From contig CAZXWI010000062.1 in assembly GCA_964644555.1 (NCBI GenBank), positions 1 through 8,490 on the forward strand: a stretch of DNA of 8,490 bases, in the 5' to 3' direction. The position numbers and the translations under genes are program-made. This stretch comes from RUG14186 sp964644555 (GTDB lineage Bacteria > Bacillota > Clostridia > Eubacteriales > Anaerofustaceae). Below the pieces are notes generated by a model. That model saw only the letters and a program-made list of their open reading frames with translations. It did no database searches and was not told the origin of the DNA. Below are positions 1-5,937 of this stretch, one piece after another (the stretch's first letter is position 1; every line of letters starts with the position of its first letter).

Positions 1-141
1 ATATAATATTAAGTGATTGTGTTTTGATTTTATCACTCGATTGGAAATAAGTCAATTGAAAACTATTTATGCAATATCCATAATAGTTATGCTTGATTTT
101 CACTTTATTTCAATATACAGCATTTTCTTTTATTTTATATG

Positions 142-150
142 TGTTAAAAT
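142..150 (+). promoter_or_regulatory. Putative extended -10 promoter of the aminopeptidase gene
   Basis: TG-T-TAAAAT (TG at 142-143, hexamer 145-150) matches an extended -10 element. No good -35 hexamer is seen 17 bp upstream. Transcription would start near 157 and give a leader of about 90 nt before the start codon at 250. That leader holds a small hairpin (CGCTT 196-200, AAGCG 204-208). The rest of 1-141 is AT-rich with no recognisable gene. Confidence 0.35.
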
Positions 151-249
151 AATCTTGCGTTATCGATTCGTTTGCTGCGCAAAATAACAAAACGACGCTT
201 AGCAAGCGATGTAATAAATATAAAATAATTTATGTAATAAGGAGCTGTT

Positions 250-1359
250 ATGGATACAAGAGATAAAATACTTGCGCACAATTTAGTCAATTCCTCATGC
301 AAGGTGCAAAAGGGTGAACATGTGCTTATTGTGGGAAAAGGCAAGGATACCTTTGATTTGGTAAATGAATGTGTAAAGGAAGTGTATGCTGTAGGAGGGT
401 ATCCTCATTTTGAATTAAAGGATTCGTCAATTCTTCGAAGCCAGCTTATGAATCTTACCGAAGATCATGCAAAAACCATTGCCGATTTGGAACTTTACAA
501 AATAAAGAAAATGGACGCATACATAGCCATTGCAGGAGGGGACAACACCTACGAAATGAGCGATGTGCCAAACGATAAAATTACCCTTTACGATAAATAT
601 ACCGACGAAGCTCTTCGCTATAGAGTAGAGGACACTAAATGGGTAATTTTGCGCTATCCAAACGGCAGTGCTGCCCAAGCTGCCAAAATGAGCAAAGAAG
701 CCTTTGCCGACTATTACTACAAAGTTTGCTGCCTCGATTATTCCAAAATGGATAGGGCAATGGACAGCATAAAGGCTCTTATGGAAAAAACCGACAAAGT
801 GCGTATTACAGGGAAAGGCACGGATCTCACATTCTCCATTAAAGGCCTGCCCGCTGTCAAATGCGCAGGCGAATGTAATATTCCCGACGGTGAAATTTAT
901 ACAGCACCGGTTAAAGATTCCGTCAACGGATATATTACCTACAACACACCCAGCCTGTATTCCGGCACTGTGTACGAAAATATCCGTTTCGAATTCGAAA
1001 ACGGTAAGATAGTTAATGCTACGGCAAATTATTCCGAAAAGCTCAACGAAATCCTTGATTCCGATGAAGGCGCAAGATATATCGGTGAATTTGCCATAGG
1101 AGTAAACCCATATGTTACCGAACCCATGCTGGATACGCTCTTTGATGAAAAAATTGCAGGCAGTATACACTTTACTCCGGGCTGCTGCTACGATGATTGC
1201 AACAACTCAAACAAGAGCCAAATACATTGGGATCTTGTTTTTATCCAGACTCCCGAATACGGTGGGGGAGAAATCTACTTCGATGATGTGCTTATAAGAA
1301 AAGACGGCAGATTTGTTTTGGATTCGCTCGAATGTCTGAACCCCGAAAACTTGATTTAA
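250..1359 (+). CDS. Family M29 metallo-aminopeptidase (AmpS/PepS-type)
   Basis: Predicted cytoplasmic exopeptidase that removes N-terminal residues from peptides using a two-metal centre. The 369-residue product carries the M29 signature segments in order: IPDGEIYTAP (Glu215), ARYIGEFAIG (Glu280), GSIHFTPGCCY (His307, Tyr314) and SQIHWDLV (His326, Asp328). These correspond to the Glu, Glu, His, Tyr, His and Asp active-site residues known from the Thermus enzyme, so it is probably active. The protein is shorter than the usual roughly 400-415 residues. Part of the difference is a short loop between the two histidines. The ATG at 250 follows a good site (GGAG at 241-244), and no in-frame alternative fits better. 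It is the only plus-strand gene and appears monocistronic, ending before a parS site and a bidirectional terminator. Family assignment is firm; substrate preference cannot be read from the sequence. Confidence 0.93.
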   Translation: MDTRDKILAHNLVNSSCKVQKGEHVLIVGKGKDTFDLVNECVKEVYAVGGYPHFELKDSSILRSQLMNLTEDHAKTIADLELYKIKKMDAYIAIAGGDNTYEMSDVPNDKITLYDKYTDEALRYRVEDTKWVILRYPNGSAAQAAKMSKEAFADYYYKVCCLDYSKMDRAMDSIKALMEKTDKVRITGKGTDLTFSIKGLPAVKCAGECNIPDGEIYTAPVKDSVNGYITYNTPSLYSGTVYENIRFEFENGKIVNATANYSEKLNEILDSDEGARYIGEFAIGVNPYVTEPMLDTLFDEKIAGSIHFTPGCCYDDCNNSNKSQIHWDLVFIQTPEYGGGEIYFDDVLIRKDGRFVLDSLECLNPENLI

Positions 1360-1367
1360 GTTATAGC

Positions 1368-1394
1368 AAGTTATTATTTGCATGAAAATAACTT
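1368..1394 (+). other. Hairpin in the 3' region of the aminopeptidase transcript
   Basis: AAGTTATT (1368-1375) is perfectly complementary to AATAACTT (1387-1394) around an 11-nt loop. No T-tract follows, so it is not a terminator on its own. It lies between the stop codon and the parS site. Confidence 0.4.
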
Positions 1395-1398
1395 ACAC

Positions 1399-1414
1399 TG
1401 TTTCACGTGAAACA
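1399..1414. promoter_or_regulatory. parS: parS centromere-like site (perfect 16-bp palindrome)
   Basis: TGTTTCACGTGAAACA is a perfect inverted repeat and fits the conserved bacterial parS consensus, the sequence on which ParB (Spo0J) clamps load. It lies between the aminopeptidase stop and the shared terminator, outside any gene. Neither parA nor parB is in the window, so the role is inferred from the motif. The match is too long and too symmetrical to be likely by chance in AT-rich DNA, and a second near-perfect copy lies about 1.1 kb away. Confidence 0.87.
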
Positions 1415-1428
1415 TAAATATCATAATA

Positions 1429-1457
1429 AAACCTCCCGAGAAATTTTCGGGAGGTTT
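1429..1457. terminator. Bidirectional intrinsic terminator between convergent genes
   Basis: An 11-bp perfect stem (AAACCTCCCGA 1429-1439, TCGGGAGGTTT 1447-1457) encloses a 7-nt loop. T-rich sequence follows on the plus strand (ATTTTA), and on the minus strand the stem runs into TTTTATTATG-type sequence. It serves the aminopeptidase gene from the left. It also lies 3 bp past the stop codon of the DUF4097 gene from the right. Confidence 0.88.
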
Positions 1458-1460
1458 ATT

Positions 1461-2396
1461 TTACTCATTTGCATTGACATATATATCGCCGCTTTTGCAT
1501 TGTATATTTATGTCGGCAGAGCCGTCTTTATAAATGTATTTATTATTGGTTTCTTTGTAATTAAGCCTTTCATCAAATATGATTTGGCTATTTTGCGGCT
1601 TTAGCTCAATGGTGTGTGCATATTTCGGATTCAGCTGCAATGTGATATCACCGCTGTCGGAAGATATATCGGCTCGCACCCAATCGGTTATGGGCACAAA
1701 TGTTACATCACCTGTTTGGGACGATAAGTAAAATTCATCCGCATTTGAATTGGCATATATGTTGCCCGAATCAGATTGTATCGCCAGAGTTACAAACTTA
1801 CCTCCCAGTGTATAAACTATGCCGCTTTGCGAATCAGCACATAAAGAGTCGGTGATAATATCTTTAGCTAAAATATTTCCGAAATTTGTGCTGATTTCAA
1901 TGTCGGCTGTATTTATGCCGTTTAAGTAGATGTTGGCGCACGGTGCATTTATCGTAATATCATCGCTGAAGCAATATGATGGCATCATTATCTCCAGGCT
2001 GTCGGTCAAGCTTTTGCTGTTTATTTTCACTGTCGCATTTTTCTGGGTGATGTAATTGGTGCTGTAAATATTGCGTTTAGTTTCTCCCGAAATAATGTAT
2101 ATTGACATGGAATCAATATCATCCGATTCGGTGATGAAAATATCTTCACCATTCCATTTTATTTGCAGGCTTGAGTAGACACTGATCTTTTTATTTGCAT
2201 CGGTCGAATCATTTTCCGAATTTATTTTATCGAAAACATTTTCTTTGTAACCGAATAAGTTTCCCGGCATATTGCTCTGCATTGTGTCTTGCGATGTGCT
2301 TGTGCCTTTTCTTCCGAGAGTTATTGCGCCGATTAAAAATACAATCAAAACGAACGACGCTAATGTATAAATACCAACCTTTAAACTTCTTTTCAT
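1461..2396 (-). CDS. Membrane-anchored DUF4097-type beta-repeat protein
   Basis: Predicted single-pass protein of 311 residues: a short basic N-terminus, one hydrophobic segment (about 7-28) and a long extracytoplasmic region. Residues about 40-75 are polar and probably a flexible linker. The rest has the recurring S-G-(N/D)-I/V turns typical of DUF4097 putative adhesin-like beta-solenoids, for example at 170-174, 190-193, 210-213, 228-231, 248-251 and 302-305. No lipobox cysteine is seen, so anchoring by an uncleaved signal segment is more likely. DUF4097 proteins have no settled biochemical function; some sit near envelope-stress genes, but no such neighbour is present here. The start is less certain than elsewhere, because the only SD-like sequence (AAGGG) lies 14 nt upstream of the ATG. 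The gene is bracketed by two parS sites. Family call is fairly confident; function is unknown. Confidence 0.82.
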   Translation of the reverse strand: MKRSLKVGIYTLASFVLIVFLIGAITLGRKGTSTSQDTMQSNMPGNLFGYKENVFDKINSENDSTDANKKISVYSSLQIKWNGEDIFITESDDIDSMSIYIISGETKRNIYSTNYITQKNATVKINSKSLTDSLEIMMPSYCFSDDITINAPCANIYLNGINTADIEISTNFGNILAKDIITDSLCADSQSGIVYTLGGKFVTLAIQSDSGNIYANSNADEFYLSSQTGDVTFVPITDWVRADISSDSGDITLQLNPKYAHTIELKPQNSQIIFDERLNYKETNNKYIYKDGSADINIQCKSGDIYVNANE

Positions 2397-2429
2397 AACT
2401 AATAGAATTACCCTTGTTAACCTGCTCTT

Positions 2430-2458
2430 ATTATAATGTAAAATTTACGAAATGTGTA
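2430..2458 (-). promoter_or_regulatory. Putative promoter of the DUF4097 gene
   Basis: On the minus strand a perfect TATAAT (2430-2435) is preceded, after a 17-bp spacer, by TACACA (2453-2458), a 4/6 match to the -35 consensus. Transcription would start near 2423 and give a leader of about 27 nt. The parS-like site at 2493-2508 lies 34 bp upstream of the -35 element. Confidence 0.5.
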
Positions 2459-2492
2459 TTAATTAATTGTATGTTAATAAAGTTATAATTAA

Positions 2493-2508
2493 TGTTTCAC
2501 GTGAAACT
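2493..2508. promoter_or_regulatory. parS: parS centromere-like site (15/16 match)
   Basis: TGTTTCACGTGAAACT differs from the perfect site at 1399-1414 only in the last base and keeps the 14-bp palindromic core GTTTCACGTGAAAC. It is intergenic, upstream of the DUF4097 promoter, and 2 bp before the first copy of the 73-bp repeat. The tandem presence of two sites within 1.1 kb supports a real ParB-loading locus. Confidence 0.82.
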
Positions 2509-2510
2509 CG

Positions 2511-2583
2511 TCGCAGTTTGCTGCACACAACGCAAAACTTTCTTGCGAAATTTTGCTGAGTGTTTTGCAAACTGCTCCTCTCA
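2511..2583. repeat. Structured 73-bp intergenic repeat, copy A
   Basis: This block matches 2750-2822 at 68 of 73 positions without gaps, in the same orientation. It can fold: outer arms GCAGTTTGC (2513-2521) and GCAAACTGC (2567-2575) enclose an inner hairpin of GCAAAA/TTTTGC (2532-2537, 2551-2556) extended by TTTC/GAAA. An alternative pairing joins GCAAAAC (2532-2538) with GTTTTGC (2562-2568). It does not encode a convincing protein. I do not recognise the family. It could be a small dispersed repeat or a structured RNA on either strand. Confidence 0.75.
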
Positions 2584-2607
2584 GCAAAAATATGCATATT
2601 TTTGCTG
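2582..2607. repeat. 26-bp perfect palindrome
   Basis: CAGCAAAAATATG (2582-2594) is followed directly by its exact reverse complement (2595-2607), with no spacer. It abuts the end of repeat copy A, sharing CA at 2582-2583. It is followed on the plus strand by TTAACTGC and has no T-tract, so it does not look like a terminator. Confidence 0.7.
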
Positions 2608-2702
2608 TTAACTGCATCTAAAAAAGTTTTGGAGCTAAATCTTAATGAAAAGAAGAAAACTATAATTATAGGGGTGTTTTAAAAATTAATTTGGTATTTT
2701 GG

Positions 2703-2732
2703 TAAAATTCTCAGTAACAAATGAGAATTTTA
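2703..2732. repeat. 11-bp inverted repeat between the two repeat copies
   Basis: TAAAATTCTCA (2703-2713) and TGAGAATTTTA (2722-2732) are exact reverse complements around an 8-nt loop. The stem ends in T or A runs on both strands, so a weak bidirectional terminator is possible. No adjacent gene needs one. Confidence 0.45.
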
Positions 2733-2749
2733 AATATCAGCGAATGTTT

Positions 2750-2822
2750 TCGCAGTAGGCTGCATACAACGCAAAACTTTCTTGCGAAATTTTGCCGGGT
2801 GTTTTGCAAACTGCTCCTCTCA
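2750..2822. repeat. Structured 73-bp intergenic repeat, copy B
   Basis: Second copy, displaced by 239 bp and differing from copy A at five positions. The inner hairpin is unchanged. Two differences fall in the left outer arm (GCAGTAGGC instead of GCAGTTTGC), so its outer stem is weaker. The two other clustered changes (CCGGG for CTGAG) lie just outside the inner stem. It is followed by an unrelated inverted repeat (CAATGTAA 2821-2828, TTACATTG 2853-2860). It then has TTTTGGAGCT (2876-2885), which also follows copy A at 2627-2636. Confidence 0.75.
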
Positions 2823-2950
2823 ATGTAAATTCTTGGATTTTCATTGTTTTAATTACATTGGGGTTAAATCTAAATTTTTGGAGCTTGTATTACTATCAAA
2901 ACCAACTTTAGCTGGGTGAGGTTTCTCCCACATACTATTTAATAAAAACA

Positions 2951-2971
2951 CACCGAGGTTTATCCTCGGTG
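2951..2971 (-). terminator. Intrinsic terminator at the end of the plsY transcript
   Basis: CACCGAGG (2951-2958) and CCTCGGTG (2964-2971) form an 8-bp GC-rich stem around a 5-nt loop. Reading the minus strand, the stem is followed by TGTTTTTATT. It lies about 30 bp past the plsY stop codon and closes the minus-strand cluster. Confidence 0.85.
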
Positions 2972-3001
2972 CAAAGTATCAAAAGTATTTAAATGTTTGG
3001 T

Positions 3002-3637
3002 TTATTTAGACAAGTTCTGTTCATCATTTTTGCTTTGTGATTTATAAGCAATATATTCCGACCAACGAGCCTCTTTACATAAGAAAAGATTTTTAAAATT
3101 CTTTCTGTGTTTATATGTGATAACTCCGCTGGTAAGAAGCATAATTCCCAATGCCACATAACTTTTGGCTTTGAATCCGATTAGCGCCGGAGCTAAGACC
3201 ACTGCGGAGAATGTAAGCATAATGGGGAAGTCGGTTATCCAAACCATGAATAAACCGAATGATAACAGTCCTACAAATATCAATGGGCTGTATGCCAATA
3301 TCAAACCACCGAAAGCCGCCAAACCTTTGCCGCCTTTAAATTTCATATAAACAGGGTATATATGACCGTATACGGCTCCGCAACCGCCTAACAACCCTGC
3401 CACATAAAGATTGGGGAATAAAAAGCCCGTAAGCTTTACCGAGGAAAATGCTTTGAGCATATCCAGTGCCAACACGGCGAGTCCGTATTTAAAGCCGAGT
3501 GCCAAAGTAACATTGGTGGCGCCTAAATTTTTGGTGCCTTTGGATCGTAAATCTGTTTTCTTAAAAGCCGCAAGGGCATATGCGGGATTAATTCCGCCTA
3601 TAAAATAGCCTATGAAAAAGCTGAGTGCTGCCGACAT
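3002..3637 (-). CDS. plsY: Acyl-phosphate:glycerol-3-phosphate acyltransferase PlsY
   Basis: Predicted integral membrane enzyme that moves an acyl group from acyl-phosphate (made by PlsX) to the sn-1 position of glycerol-3-phosphate, the first committed step of phospholipid synthesis. At 211 residues it has the usual family length and about five hydrophobic segments. The three PlsY motifs are visible: DLRSKGTKNLGATN (29-42), GH then KFKGGKGLA (91-107) and HRKNFKNLF near 177-185. The first motif has GTKN where GSGN is usual, and the third lacks the common GTE ending (CKE instead). The start is supported by AAAGGA (3645-3650) 7 nt upstream of the ATG. An extended -10 promoter sits just ahead, so plsY can be transcribed separately from dapF, which lies 144 bp upstream. 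plsX is not in the window. Confidence 0.93.
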   Translation of the reverse strand: MSAALSFFIGYFIGGINPAYALAAFKKTDLRSKGTKNLGATNVTLALGFKYGLAVLALDMLKAFSSVKLTGFLFPNLYVAGLLGGCGAVYGHIYPVYMKFKGGKGLAAFGGLILAYSPLIFVGLLSFGLFMVWITDFPIMLTFSAVVLAPALIGFKAKSYVALGIMLLTSGVITYKHRKNFKNLFLCKEARWSEYIAYKSQSKNDEQNLSK

Positions 3638-3668
3638 AACTACATCCTTTCAAAATATGTAATTAGAA

Positions 3669-3677
3669 ATTATACCA
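3669..3677 (-). promoter_or_regulatory. Extended -10 promoter of plsY
   Basis: On the minus strand TGG-TATAAT (hexamer 3669-3674, TG element 3676-3677) is a consensus extended -10. The predicted start near 3662 gives a 25-nt leader with a well-placed ribosome binding site. Confidence 0.6.
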
Positions 3678-3700
3678 TAATAATAGCATAGAAAAAAATG

Positions 3701-3730
3701 TATATAGAATAATTTCTGTTTTTTTGTCAA
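3701..3730 (-). promoter_or_regulatory. Second putative plsY promoter
   Basis: A perfect TTGACA (minus strand, 3725-3730) is followed after 18 bp by TATATA (3701-3706). It lies upstream of the extended -10 site, so plsY may have two starts. Its -35 overlaps an inverted repeat (3726-3746). Confidence 0.4.
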
Positions 3731-3746
3731 AAGCATCACTTTTGAC
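3726..3746. repeat. Inverted repeat overlapping the upstream plsY -35 box
   Basis: GTCAAAAG (3726-3733) and CTTTTGAC (3739-3746) are exact reverse complements around 5 nt. On the minus strand the hairpin is followed by A residues, not T, so it is not a standard terminator for dapF. An operator role is possible but unsupported. Confidence 0.4.
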
Positions 3747-3781
3747 TAATTTGATGATATCAAGCGAAGCTTAAAGTAAGA

Positions 3782-4588
3782 TTAACATTCGATATCTTGA
3801 ATGCTTATTTCTCCCTCAAATACAGTTTCGGCAGAGCCTCTCATACGAACTTCATAATTATCCGAAATGGAAATACTCAGTTCGCCTCCATCGAGAATAA
3901 CATTTATCGGTGTGTTAAATGAGCAAATGCCTTTTGATATTGCTGCCGCAACCGAAGCACAAGCACCCGTGCCGCAAGCGTAGGTGATTTGGCTGCCGCG
4001 TTCCCACACTTTCATACGAAGTTTGTTTTCGGATAGTTTTTGCACAAACTCGACATTTATTCCGTCGGGGAAAATCTCGGAATTATTCATTGCATATCCT
4101 ATTTTTTCAATGGGTGCTGTATTTATATCATCAGTAAAAATTACCGCATGGGAATTTCCTATGCTAACAGGCATATATATTACGCTGTAAGTATCTATTA
4201 TAATATTTTTCTCACTTTGAGTATATGCCTCTCCCATATCGACTGTTACACTTTCTACATGATTATTTTCGATATGAAGCTTTAAATTTTTTATTCCCGA
4301 TAAGGTTTCTATGCTGATATCGGTTTTATCGGTATAAGCTTTGTCGTAAACATATTTGCCCACACAGCGTATACCGTTGCCGCACATTTTTGCTTCACTT
4401 CCGTCGGAGTTGAAAATGCGCATTTTGAAATCGGCAATGTCGGATTTTGAAATATATATCATTCCGTCAGCTCCAATTCCGAAATGAGCTTTGGATAGCT
4501 CTTGTGATAATTTTTCGATGTTATCGGGAACTTCAGAGTAGACATATATATAATCGTTTCCGAGTCCGTGCATTTTTGTAAAGTGCAT
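3782..4588 (-). CDS. dapF: Diaminopimelate epimerase DapF
   Basis: Predicted cytoplasmic, cofactor-independent epimerase converting LL-diaminopimelate to the meso form used for lysine and peptidoglycan cross-linking. The 268-residue length is typical. Both catalytic cysteines are present in their motifs: MCGNGIRC (Cys69) and ACGTGACA (Cys205). The conserved N-terminal KMHGLGNDY (5-13), FNSDGSEA (59-66), SIGNSHAV (142-149) and WERG (Glu196-Arg197) are also present. The segment before the second cysteine reads GSQITYACG instead of the commoner GxGET-ACG; this is a tolerated variation, since Glu-Arg and Cys are kept. The ATG has GAGG (4596-4599) 7 nt upstream. It lies 64 bp downstream of dapL in the same direction, so the last two steps to meso-diaminopimelate are probably co-transcribed. 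Confidence 0.96.
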   Translation of the reverse strand: MHFTKMHGLGNDYIYVYSEVPDNIEKLSQELSKAHFGIGADGMIYISKSDIADFKMRIFNSDGSEAKMCGNGIRCVGKYVYDKAYTDKTDISIETLSGIKNLKLHIENNHVESVTVDMGEAYTQSEKNIIIDTYSVIYMPVSIGNSHAVIFTDDINTAPIEKIGYAMNNSEIFPDGINVEFVQKLSENKLRMKVWERGSQITYACGTGACASVAAAISKGICSFNTPINVILDGGELSISISDNYEVRMRGSAETVFEGEISIQDIEC

Positions 4589-4599
4589 ATTATTACCTC
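4586..4599 (-). promoter_or_regulatory. dapF ribosome binding site, identical to that of dapL
   Basis: The minus-strand sequence GAGGTAATAATATG (SD, 7-nt spacer and start codon) is repeated exactly at the dapL start (5853-5866), which supports both start choices. Confidence 0.75.
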
Positions 4600-4652
4600 G
4601 TATGTATAGTTAAAATCGGTAAGGACGATTCGAACATAATTTCGATACAACT

Positions 4653-5855
4653 CTAATTGCATGAGTTAAGTTTTTTCATTAGTGTAGTTAGCAGCTTTGA
4701 AGCTTCTATTGTATCTGAGCTTGAAGCGAAAGAGGATAACCTGAAATAACCTTTGCCGCATTCTCCGAAACCCTCTCCCGGAATGCCTACAAGCTGTATC
4801 TCATTGAGTAAATAATCGAAAAACTCCCATCCGCTCATGTTATCTGGGCATTTCATCCAAATGTAAGGGGAGTTTTTGCCTCCTGTGTACCAAACGCCCG
4901 CTTCGTCTAATGCATTCATTAAATATTTTGCATTGTTTTTATATACATTGATATTTTCCCTTATCTGCTCCTGACCTTTTGGGGTGAATACAGCCATAGC
5001 GCCCTTTTGCAAAATGTAGGAAACTCCGTTGGTTCGCCTTTGGCGATTTTGTACCCACATTTCGTTTAAATTCATTCCAAATCGCACTATGTTATGAGGC
5101 ACCACCGTATAACCGAGCCTTGTGCCTGTAAAGCCTGCGGTTTTGGAAAGGGAACATATCTCTATGGCGCATTTGTCGGCATCTTTTAATTCGTAGATGG
5201 TTTTCGGGATACAATCATCTTCTATGAATATTTCGTATGCAAAGTCGAATACGATTACCGAGCCGTGCCTATTGGCAAAATCCACCCACTTTTGCAATTT
5301 CTCTTTTGAAAATGCTGCACCTGTTGGGTTGTTGGGAGAGCAAAGATAAATTATATCAGCGGTAAAATTTTCGTTCGGTTCCGGCAGAAAGTCATTTTCG
5401 ATTCCGGAGGGCATATGAATAATTTTTCTGCCGGATAGTATGCTTATGTCGGCGTATTCGGGGTAGGTCGGTTCAATTATGAGTACGGTGTTATCATTAT
5501 CGAATATATCCGATATATCGGATATATCATCGCCTGCTCCTGATGAAATAAATATTTCGCTTGGGGAAATTTGAGCATTAAGGCTTTGGTAATGCATGGC
5601 GATTTCATTTCTGAGAGCATCATCTCCGCATTCGGGCATATAGCCGTGGAAGGTAGTTGCTTTTGCTTGATCGTCAACCGCTTCGTGCAGAGCTTTTATT
5701 ACTTCGTCGCATAGCGGCAATGTTACATCACCTACACCTAATTTATATATTTTCTTATCGGGGTGAGCCTTTTCGTATTCATGTGTTTTTTTATATACGG
5801 TAATGAAAAGCTCGGATTCGTCCAAGAGTTTGTAATTCATATTCGGTTTTAACAT
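4653..5855 (-). CDS. dapL: LL-diaminopimelate aminotransferase DapL
   Basis: Predicted PLP-dependent class I/II aminotransferase that makes LL-diaminopimelate from tetrahydrodipicolinate with glutamate as amino donor, bypassing the succinylase and acetylase routes. The 400 residues are near the family's usual length of about 410. DapL-like segments in order are KLGVGDVTLPL (38-48), FHGYMPECG (69-77), EPTYPEYAD (128-136), CSPNNPTG (172-179), VFDFAYE (202-208), SLSKTAGFTGTRLGYTVVP (235-253, Schiff-base Lys238, phosphate-binding Arg246), NRQRRTNGVSYILQKGA (270-286), GGKNSPYIWMK (325-335) and GYFRLSSFA (369-377, carboxylate-binding Arg372). Oddities are DVTLPL for the usual DVTRPL, and GAGDDISDISDIF (106-118) where GAKxD...IQEIF is usual. 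Start supported by GAGG (5863-5866). The dapF neighbour makes the pathway role secure, although the substituted pocket residue could affect specificity. Confidence 0.93.
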   Translation of the reverse strand: MLKPNMNYKLLDESELFITVYKKTHEYEKAHPDKKIYKLGVGDVTLPLCDEVIKALHEAVDDQAKATTFHGYMPECGDDALRNEIAMHYQSLNAQISPSEIFISSGAGDDISDISDIFDNDNTVLIIEPTYPEYADISILSGRKIIHMPSGIENDFLPEPNENFTADIIYLCSPNNPTGAAFSKEKLQKWVDFANRHGSVIVFDFAYEIFIEDDCIPKTIYELKDADKCAIEICSLSKTAGFTGTRLGYTVVPHNIVRFGMNLNEMWVQNRQRRTNGVSYILQKGAMAVFTPKGQEQIRENINVYKNNAKYLMNALDEAGVWYTGGKNSPYIWMKCPDNMSGWEFFDYLLNEIQLVGIPGEGFGECGKGYFRLSSFASSSDTIEASKLLTTLMKKLNSCN

Positions 5856-5866
5856 ATTATTACCTC
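5853..5866 (-). promoter_or_regulatory. dapL ribosome binding site, identical to that of dapF
   Basis: GAGG (5863-5866), a 7-nt AT-rich spacer and ATG, all 14 bases the same as at dapF. It fixes the dapL start at 5855. Confidence 0.75.
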
Positions 5867-5902
5867 TTTAGAAATTCAAAATAAACATATGCCTTAAATA
5901 AA

Positions 5903-5911
5903 ATTTTATCA
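5903..5911 (-). promoter_or_regulatory. Putative extended -10 promoter of dapL-dapF
   Basis: On the minus strand TGA-TAAAAT (hexamer 5903-5908) resembles an extended -10 with only a poor -35 (3/6) 17 bp upstream. The start would lie near 5896, giving a 41-nt leader. No intrinsic terminator is visible after pyrG, so read-through from pyrG is equally possible. Confidence 0.35.
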
Positions 5912-5937
5912 TATATGTGTGTTAAATTAAATAAACG

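Larger units (their letters stand above)
2397..3001. other. 605-bp gene-free region between the DUF4097 gene and plsY
   Basis: No open frame here looks like a gene. The region holds, left to right, the DUF4097 promoter, a parS-like site, repeat A, a 26-bp palindrome, an AT-rich stretch with an 11-bp hairpin, repeat B with its following inverted repeat, a GC-richer patch (2912-2934) and the plsY terminator. Confidence 0.7.

Noticed and set aside
427..1170. 247-codon minus-strand open frame inside the aminopeptidase gene
   Set aside because: Antisense to a gene with clear family motifs; composition rich in F, C, I and H is typical of a shadow frame.
2645..2665. Mini-ORF MKRRKL after a GGAG in the intergenic region
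   Set aside because: Six codons only; the GGAG belongs to the sequence shared with repeat B, where no start codon follows.
2511..2885. Integron attC-like array or CRISPR
   Set aside because: Only two copies, no integrase or cas gene, no open cassettes, and spacing (239 bp) far too long for CRISPR.
4459..4662. 67-codon minus-strand frame between dapL and dapF
   Set aside because: Overlaps the ends of both genes in another frame and covers the dapF ribosome binding site.
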